DNA of 64,000 nucleotides, from positions 1-64,000 of the forward strand of contig CBDCSK010000016.1 of assembly GCA_965221605.1 (NCBI GenBank), read 5' to 3'. The position numbers and the translations under genes are program-made. Every line of letters begins with the position of its first letter. Positions within the stretch are counted from its first letter, which is position 1. The stretch is from Aldehydirespirator sp965221605 (GTDB lineage: Bacteria > Actinomycetota > Acidimicrobiia > Acidimicrobiales > Aldehydirespiratoraceae). Shown here one piece after another: positions 58,197 through 64,000 of this stretch. The notes under the pieces were generated by a model that made no database searches, had not been told where the DNA came from, and saw only the letters and a list, made by a program, of their open reading frames with translations.

Positions 58197-59422
58197 GCCC
58201 CGCTGCATCGGGCACCGGGCGAGGGCCGTCGCCCGCGCCTGCCCGATCCTCCTACGACGTGGTCGTCGTGGGCGGGGCGATGATGGGTTCCGGCGCGGCC
58301 TGGTTCCTCTCCCGCAACCCCGACTTCGGCGGCACCGTGCTGGTGGTGGAGCGGGACCCGTCCTATGTGAACAGCTCCACGGCCCGCACCAACAGCTGCA
58401 TGCGCCAGCAGTTCTCGACCGAGGTGAACATCCGCATCTCGCAGTTCGGCGCCGAGTTCGTGCGGGACTTCCGGGCCTGGATGGACGATCCGGAGACTCC
58501 CGAGATCGCCGTCAGCTATTTCGGGTACCTGTACCTGGCCGCCGACGAGGCCACCGCTGCGGTGCTGCGAGCCAACCAGCGGGTGCAGGTCTCCCTCGGC
58601 GCGGGCACCGTGATCATGGCGCCGGACGAGATCGCAGCCGCCTATCCCTTCTACAACCTCGACGGCATCGTGTGCGGCAGCCACAACCCGACCGATGAGG
58701 GCTGGTTCGACTCCGGAACCATCTTTGAGTGGTGGCGGCGCCAGGCCCGGCGCAGCGGGGTCGAGTACGTGGTCGACGAGGTGGTCGGAGTCTCCCGCTC
58801 CGCCAACTCAGTGACCGGAGTATCACTCGCCTCCGGTGCCACGGTCGGCTGCGGCAAGCTGGTGAACGCCACCGGCCCGCGGGCCGCACTGACGGCGGCC
58901 ATGGCGGGGCTGGAGCTGCCGGTGGAACCTCGCAAGCGCTTCACGTGGATCTTCGACGCGGCTGAGCCGCTGGAGCGGGACCTGCCGCTGACCATCGACC
59001 CGACGGGGGTGCACGTGCGCAGCGACGGCGCCGCCTACATGGCCGGCTGCCCGCCCGACATCGACCCGGCGGTCGACCCCGACGACCTCGACATGGACCA
59101 CTACGTGTTCGAGGACAAGGTGTGGCCCGCGCTGGTCCACCGCATCCCCGCCTTCGAGCGGATCAAGGTCACGAGCCGCTGGGCCGGGCACTACGCCTAC
59201 AACCGCTTCGACCACAACGCGGTGATCGGCCCCCATCCCGAAGTGGCGAACTTCTTCTTCGTGAACGGCTTCTCCGGCCACGGCATGCAGCAGTCCCCGG
59301 CCATGGGCCGGGGGATCTCCGAGCTGATCACATACGGCGAGTACCGGACGCTCGACCTGTCGGCGCTCGGCTACGAGCGCATCGCCCGTGACGAGCCGTT
59401 CGTGGAGACGGCCATCATCTGA
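58193..59422 (+). CDS. FAD-dependent oxidoreductase (DadA/sarcosine oxidase type)
   Basis: The 409-residue flavoenzyme has the FAD motif DVVVVGGAMMGSGAAWFLSRN, VVERDPSYVNSSTARTNSCMRQQF, KLVNATGPRA, and the C-terminal HYAYNRFDHNAVIGPHPEVANFFFVNGFSGHGMQQSPAMGRGISELI. This branch oxidises N-methyl or D-amino acids. TTG at 58193 is chosen because it overlaps the hydantoinase stop (TTGA) and no other start precedes the FAD motif except an internal GTG. With the hydantoinase it could degrade cyclic N-methyl compounds such as N-methylhydantoin; that is inference. Confidence 0.85.
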   Translation: MSPAASGTGRGPSPAPARSSYDVVVVGGAMMGSGAAWFLSRNPDFGGTVLVVERDPSYVNSSTARTNSCMRQQFSTEVNIRISQFGAEFVRDFRAWMDDPETPEIAVSYFGYLYLAADEATAAVLRANQRVQVSLGAGTVIMAPDEIAAAYPFYNLDGIVCGSHNPTDEGWFDSGTIFEWWRRQARRSGVEYVVDEVVGVSRSANSVTGVSLASGATVGCGKLVNATGPRAALTAAMAGLELPVEPRKRFTWIFDAAEPLERDLPLTIDPTGVHVRSDGAAYMAGCPPDIDPAVDPDDLDMDHYVFEDKVWPALVHRIPAFERIKVTSRWAGHYAYNRFDHNAVIGPHPEVANFFFVNGFSGHGMQQSPAMGRGISELITYGEYRTLDLSALGYERIARDEPFVETAII

Positions 59423-59470
59423 CCTGTCTGAGGCAGCCCGCGTGACCTGATCGGAGCGGGGACCCGCAAC

Positions 59471-59476
59471 TACGAT
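59471..59476 (+). promoter_or_regulatory. -10-like box TACGAT before rapZ
   Basis: TACGAT ends 9 nt before GTG 59486, with no Shine-Dalgarno. Confidence 0.35.
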
Positions 59477-59485
59477 GGCCGGCGA

Positions 59486-60343
59486 GTGAGTGCCTTCATA
59501 GTCATCGCGGGGATGTCGGGAGCGGGTCGCAGCCACGCCGCCAACAACCTCGAGGACCTCGGCTGGTTCGTGATGGACAACCTGCCGCCGTCGCTCATCC
59601 CCAAGGTGGCCGAGCTGGCCGAGCTGGCCGGACCGCCGGGCACCGGCATCGACCAGCTGGCGCTGGTGGTGGGCACCGGCCGCTACCACGACGAGGCGGT
59701 GGGCATGATCGACGACCTGCGGGCCCAGATTCCGGGCATGCGGATCCTGTTCCTCGACGCCGCCACCGAGGTGCTGGTCCGCCGGTACGAGTCGACCCGG
59801 CGCCGCCACCCGTTCTCGGAGACCGGGACGCTGGCGGAGGCCATCGAGGCCGAGAGGGCCGCGCTGGAGCCGGTGCGAGCCACCGCCGACGTGGTCGTCG
59901 ACACCACCGAGCTGAACGTCCACCAACTGCGGGACCGCATGAACGAGCTGTTCGACGCGGGCGAGGGCCAGGCCATGCGGGCGACCGTGGTCTCGTTCGG
60001 CTACACCCACGGCCTCCCGCTCGACGTCGACATGGTGATCGACTGCCGGTTCCTGCCCAACCCGTACTGGGTGGACGAGCTGAAGCCGCTCAGCGGTCTG
60101 GACGCCCCGGTGGTCGACTACCTGACGAGCCAGCCGGTGACCACCGAGTTCCTGGAACGGATGGAGTCGTTGCTGGCTCTGCTGGTGCCCCAGTACGTGG
60201 CCGAGGGCAAGTCGTACCTCACGGTCGCCTTCGGCTGCACCGGCGGGCGGCATCGCTCGGTGGCGGTGACCGAGCACTTCGCCAAGGTGCTGGCGGCCCT
60301 GGGCCACGAGCCGGCGGTCATGCACCGCGATATCGACAAGTAG
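59486..60343 (+). CDS. rapZ: RapZ-family nucleotide-binding protein
   Basis: The 285-residue protein has P-loop GMSGAGRSHAANNLEDLGWFVMDNLPPSLI (Arg in place of the usual Lys, as in mycobacterial Rv1421), FLDAATEVLVRRYESTRRRHP, and the C-terminal FLPNPYWVDELKPLSGLDAPV and CTGGRHRSVAVTEHFA. In E. coli RapZ controls GlmZ RNA; in Gram-positives it binds nucleotides or UDP-sugars with an uncertain role. The usual next genes, yvcK and whiA, are missing here and gap follows after 28 nt. Confidence 0.92.
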   Translation: MSAFIVIAGMSGAGRSHAANNLEDLGWFVMDNLPPSLIPKVAELAELAGPPGTGIDQLALVVGTGRYHDEAVGMIDDLRAQIPGMRILFLDAATEVLVRRYESTRRRHPFSETGTLAEAIEAERAALEPVRATADVVVDTTELNVHQLRDRMNELFDAGEGQAMRATVVSFGYTHGLPLDVDMVIDCRFLPNPYWVDELKPLSGLDAPVVDYLTSQPVTTEFLERMESLLALLVPQYVAEGKSYLTVAFGCTGGRHRSVAVTEHFAKVLAALGHEPAVMHRDIDK

Positions 60344-60358
60344 GCGGCCGATCCGGCC

Positions 60359-60364
60359 TAGCCT
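60359..60364 (+). promoter_or_regulatory. -10-like box TAGCCT of gap
   Basis: TAGCCT ends 7 nt before the gap ATG at 60372. Confidence 0.45.
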
Positions 60365-60371
60365 CTGGCCC

Positions 60372-61382
60372 ATGAGCATTCGAGTGGGTATCAACGGCTT
60401 CGGCCGCATCGGGCGGAACTTCTACCGGGCAGCCCGGAGTCAGGGCGCCGACCTCGACGTGGTGGCGGTCAACGACCTCGGATCGATCGGGACCATGGCC
60501 CATCTGCTGGCCCACGACTCGGTCCATGGCCGTCTCGGTTCCAGTGTCTCGGTCGGCGGGGACGTGCTGAGCGTCGGCGGCGACTCGCTGCGGGTGCTGT
60601 CGGTGCGCAACCCCGACGAGCTCCCGTGGGGCGACCTCGGAGTGGACGTGGTGGTGGAGTCCACCGGCATCTTCACCAAGCGCGACGCCGCGGCCCGCCA
60701 TCTCGACGGCGGCGCGCCCCGGGTGCTGGTGTCGGCGCCGTGCTCGGGCGCCGACGCCACCTTCGTGGTGGGCGTGAACGACTCGGAGTTCGACCCGGCG
60801 GCGCACACGGTGGTGTCGAACGCGTCGTGCACCACGAACTGCTTCGTGCCCATGGTCAAGGTGCTCGACGACGCCTTCGGGGTGCAGCGGGGTCTGATGA
60901 CGACGGTGCACGCCTACACCGGCGACCAGGCCCTGGTGGACGGCCCCCACTCCGATCTCCGGCGGGCCCGGGGCGCGGCAGTGAACATCGTGCCCACCTC
61001 CACCGGCGCGGCCCGGGCCACCGGGCTGGTGCTGGAGGCCATGCAGGGGCACCTCGACGGCATCTCGCTGAGGGTCCCCATCCCCGACGGGTCGATCACC
61101 GACTTCACCGCGAAGCTGGCCTCCGAGCCCAGCGTCGACGAGATCAACCACGCCTTCGCCGAGGCGGCCGCCGACGGCCCCCTGGCCGGCGTTCTCGACT
61201 ACAGCGAGGCTCCGCTGGTGTCGTCCGACATCGTCGGCTCGCCGGCGTCGTGCGTGTTCGACTCCGGGCTGACCATGGCCATGGGCGACCTGGTGAAGGT
61301 CAACGGCTGGTACGACAACGAGTGGGGGTACTCGAACCGCCTGGTCGACATGGCGATGATCGTCGGCGCGGCCAACCGCTGA
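60372..61382 (+). CDS. gap: glyceraldehyde-3-phosphate dehydrogenase, type I
   Basis: The 336-residue glycolytic enzyme has the NAD site IRVGINGFGRIGRNFYRA, active-site Cys153 in SNASCTTNC and His179 in TTVHAYTGDQ, and WYDNEWGYSNRLVDM near the end. Asn34-Asp35 after the second strand suggests NAD over NADP. It is followed by pgk, tpiA and secG in the common order. Confidence 0.97.
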   Translation: MSIRVGINGFGRIGRNFYRAARSQGADLDVVAVNDLGSIGTMAHLLAHDSVHGRLGSSVSVGGDVLSVGGDSLRVLSVRNPDELPWGDLGVDVVVESTGIFTKRDAAARHLDGGAPRVLVSAPCSGADATFVVGVNDSEFDPAAHTVVSNASCTTNCFVPMVKVLDDAFGVQRGLMTTVHAYTGDQALVDGPHSDLRRARGAAVNIVPTSTGAARATGLVLEAMQGHLDGISLRVPIPDGSITDFTAKLASEPSVDEINHAFAEAAADGPLAGVLDYSEAPLVSSDIVGSPASCVFDSGLTMAMGDLVKVNGWYDNEWGYSNRLVDMAMIVGAANR

Positions 61383-61403
61383 CGGGCCAGCTGCATCCGC
61401 TCT

Positions 61404-62542
61404 GTGCTTGCTGTTCCCCGGCTGGAGGACTTGGCCCCGCTCGAGGGCCGTTCCGTGCTGGTGCGGGTCGACCTTCAATGTGCCGCTCGCCGGCGGCGGC
61501 CCGGGCGCGGCTGCCGAGATTGCCGACGACCTGCGCATCCGGGCTGCGCTGCCGACGCTGCGCTGGCTCGGGAAGCAGGGGGCCACGGTCACGGCCTGCA
61601 CCCATCTGGGACGCCCCGAGGGACGCCCCGATCCCCGCTTCTCGGTGGAGCCGGTGCGCCGCCGGCTGGCGGAGCTCGCGCCGAGGGTGGAGCTTCTGGA
61701 GAACCTGCGCTTCGAGCCGGGCGAGACCGCGGGTGACGCGGCCTTCGTCGACTGGCTCGTCGAGGGCCACGACGCCTACGTGAACGACGCCTTCGGAGCG
61801 TCGCACCGGGCCCACGCTTCCATCGTCGGCCCGCCCCAGCGGCTGCCGTCGGCCGCGGGCCGGCTGCTGGCCCGGGAGGTGGAGGTGCTGGCCGGGCTCC
61901 GGGAATCGCCCCGGCGGCCGTTCGTGGCGGTGCTGGGCGGGGCCAAGGTGTCGGACAAGCTCGGGGTGATCGACGCGCTGCTGGAGATGGTGGACTCCCT
62001 GGTGATCGGCGGGGCCATGTGCTTCACGTTCCTGGCGGCCGAGGGCCATGGGGTGGGGGCCTCGCTGTGCGAGGACTCGATGGTGGAGCGCTGCCGGGAA
62101 CTGCTCGACGGCGGGACACCGATCCACCTGCCCTACGACCTCACCGCGCTCGGTCCCGGCGGCGTGCCCGGCGACCCGAGCGCGGGCGGTGAGGTACGCC
62201 AGATCGGAGCGAGCGTCCCCGAGGGCTGGATGGGTGTAGACATCGGCCCCGGGAGCGCCTCCGCCTTCGGCGACGTGATCCACGAGGCGGGCACGGTGCT
62301 GTGGAACGGCCCGATGGGAGTCTTCGAGGATCCCCGCTTCGGTGGGGGCACCGGCGCGATCGCCGCGGCCATGGCCGAGACGCGGGCGTTCACCGTGGTC
62401 GGCGGGGGCGACAGCGCGGCCGCGGCTCGCCGCTACGGGGTGGACCGCGACATGGACCACGTGTCCACCGGCGGGGGAGCGTCGCTGGAACTGATAGAGA
62501 AGGGCGACCTGCCGGGGCTGGCGGCGCTGAGAGGAGGATCGA

Positions 62543-62553
<11 letters not shown>
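61404..62553 (+). pseudogene. pgk: phosphoglycerate kinase with a one-base insertion
   Basis: GTG 61404 starts LAVPRLEDLAPLEGRSVLVRVD. At 61472-61473 there is one C too many: the frame then reads LQCAAR, while the next frame continues with the conserved FNVPLAGG. Everything after (IRAALPTLRWLGKQGATVTACTHLGRPEGRPDP, VLGGAKVSDKLGVIDALLEMVDSLVIGGAMCFTFL, LWNGPMGVFE, VVGGGDSAAA, HVSTGGGASLELIEKGDLPGLAAL) is an intact Pgk with hinge and nucleotide sites. As pgk is the only copy seen and normally essential, a sequencing or assembly error is more likely than a dead gene. Corrected length is about 382 residues. Confidence 0.85.
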
Positions 62554-63379
<826 letters not shown>

Positions 63380-63432
63380 GTTCCGGGCGCGGACCGGCGG
63401 CACGCCACGGCGGCGCGGGCGAGGGGGACTGG

Positions 63433-63438
63433 TAGCCT
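63433..63438 (+). promoter_or_regulatory. -10-like box TAGCCT of secG
   Basis: TAGCCT ends 6 nt before the secG GTG at 63445. Confidence 0.45.
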
Positions 63439-63444
63439 CGCACC

Positions 63445-63669
63445 GTGATCTGGTTCATCGCTCCGGTGCAGGTGCTCTCCGCGCTCGCGCTGGTGTTCCT
63501 GGTGCTGCTGCACAGCGGCAAGGGCGGGGGCCTGTCGGACATGTTCGGCGGCGGGCTCGGCGCCCAGGCGGCCGGGTCCACGGTGGTGGAGCGCAACCTG
63601 GATCGCATCACCGTCGTCGCCGCTCTGATCTTCACCTTCGCGTCCATCTCCTACTCCCTGGTCGCCTGA
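63445..63669 (+). CDS. secG: preprotein translocase subunit SecG
   Basis: The 74-residue SecYEG subunit has two membrane helices (FIAPVQVLSALALVFLVLLHS and ITVVAALIFTFASISYSLVA) joined by the conserved loop GKGGGLSDMFGGGLGAQAAGSTVVERNLDR. It follows tpiA by 65 nt, the usual order in actinobacteria. Confidence 0.95.
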   Translation: MIWFIAPVQVLSALALVFLVLLHSGKGGGLSDMFGGGLGAQAAGSTVVERNLDRITVVAALIFTFASISYSLVA

Positions 63670-63724
63670 GAGGCCGAGCGGGTCTGCCGGCCGAGGCCTC
63701 CGTCCCGGGGCGCTCGACTCAGGG

Positions 63725-64000
63725 TCAGACGACCGTGAACACGGCGATCTGGGCGAAGTGGTCGGCGTTGCTGTCGTCGGCGTCCTCGTACACCTGGCGC
63801 CGTTGGATTTCCAGGTCGTCGATCACGCCATCGGCGGCGTAGCGCTCGAACCGATCCATGAAGCCGTTCGATTCGAAGATGGAGGCGTTGACGCCTATCA
63901 CGCCGACCGCGCCGGGCCTCACCACGCGCAGCAGTTCCGACAGCGCATCGGGTCCGAGGTGTCCGTGTGTGAACGCGCCGGAGCTGACCACTCCCCCGTA
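63725..64000 (-). CDS. class I SAM-dependent methyltransferase, C-terminal part
   Basis: The gene enters from the right edge on the minus strand, so its N-terminal SAM-binding part is outside. What is visible starts YGGVVSSGAFTHGHLGPDALSELLRVVRPGAVGVIGVNASIFES, which matches methyltransferase motifs after the central strand, and ends DDSNADHFAQIAVFTVV. The substrate is unknown. Confidence 0.65.
   Translation of the reverse strand, partial: YGGVVSSGAFTHGHLGPDALSELLRVVRPGAVGVIGVNASIFESNGFMDRFERYAADGVIDDLEIQRRQVYEDADDSNADHFAQIAVFTVV

Noticed and set aside
54315..58208. A 1297-codon open frame antisense to the hydantoinase fusion
   Set aside because: It is the high-GC mirror of the real gene; its His/Arg/Gly-rich product matches no family, while the sense strand has clear HyuA and HyuB motifs.

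Overview
The window is high-GC DNA packed with genes on both strands. It looks like an actinobacterial chromosome, probably from the Acidimicrobiia or a relative; that placement is an inference. The reasons are: a mycothione reductase; the gcvH / FHA / MerR / DUF151 / MerR block; an ANTAR response regulator of the PdtaR type just before polA; a four-domain ribosomal protein S1; the rapZ-gap-pgk-tpiA-secG order; and many genes whose start codon lies only 6-9 nt after a TANNNT box, as in actinobacterial leaderless transcription.

Layout. 0-7 kb: the end of an aldo/keto reductase broken by a frameshift, a luciferase-like monooxygenase, a GH13 alpha-glucosidase, and a leftward run (sugar ABC ATPase, amidohydrolase, phosphotransferase). 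LacI-type palindromes precede both the glucosidase and the ABC ATPase. 7-18.6 kb: glycine cleavage (gcvH, gcvT, gcvP) mixed with an FHA protein, two MerR regulators, hpt, a DUF151 protein, aroC, mycothione reductase and an enoyl-CoA hydratase. 18.7-21.7 kb: an AttH/CrtC-like protein and a thiolase with a DUF35 partner. 21.8-26.9 kb: HU, a FabZ-like dehydratase and a leftward fatty-acid operon fabD-fabH-fabG-acpP-fabF. 27.1-30.7 kb: tRNA-Leu(CAA) followed by an accessory patch of toxin-antitoxin genes, a transposase remnant and gene fragments.

30.8-33.2 kb: the divergent ligA-ligB / ligC set for protocatechuate 4,5-cleavage. 33.3-42.4 kb: a DUF559 protein, pdtaR, polA, rpsA, coaE and uvrB. 42.4-45.5 kb: accessory cargo between uvrB and uvrA (HNH nuclease, PP2C-like phosphatase, and a two-gene HEPN module facing uvrA across a LexA-type box). 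45.6-50.6 kb: uvrA and uvrC. 50.7-59.4 kb: an insertion between uvrC and rapZ with a permease fused to an ATPase-like domain, an RraA-like aldolase, an SDR, a fused hydantoinase A/B and a FAD oxidoreductase. 59.5-64 kb: rapZ, gap, pgk (with one extra base), tpiA, secG and the end of a methyltransferase.

The most interesting items are: a malonyl-CoA:ACP transacylase with a C-terminal biotinyl-like domain that seems to lack the modified lysine; the HEPN pair beside a LexA box; the permease-ATPase fusion; coaE, which has no ordinary start codon in front of its P-loop; two families of intergenic repeats, one flanking aroC as direct repeats and the other supplying the uvrB ribosome binding site; and overlapping inverted repeats upstream of the phosphotransferase gene.
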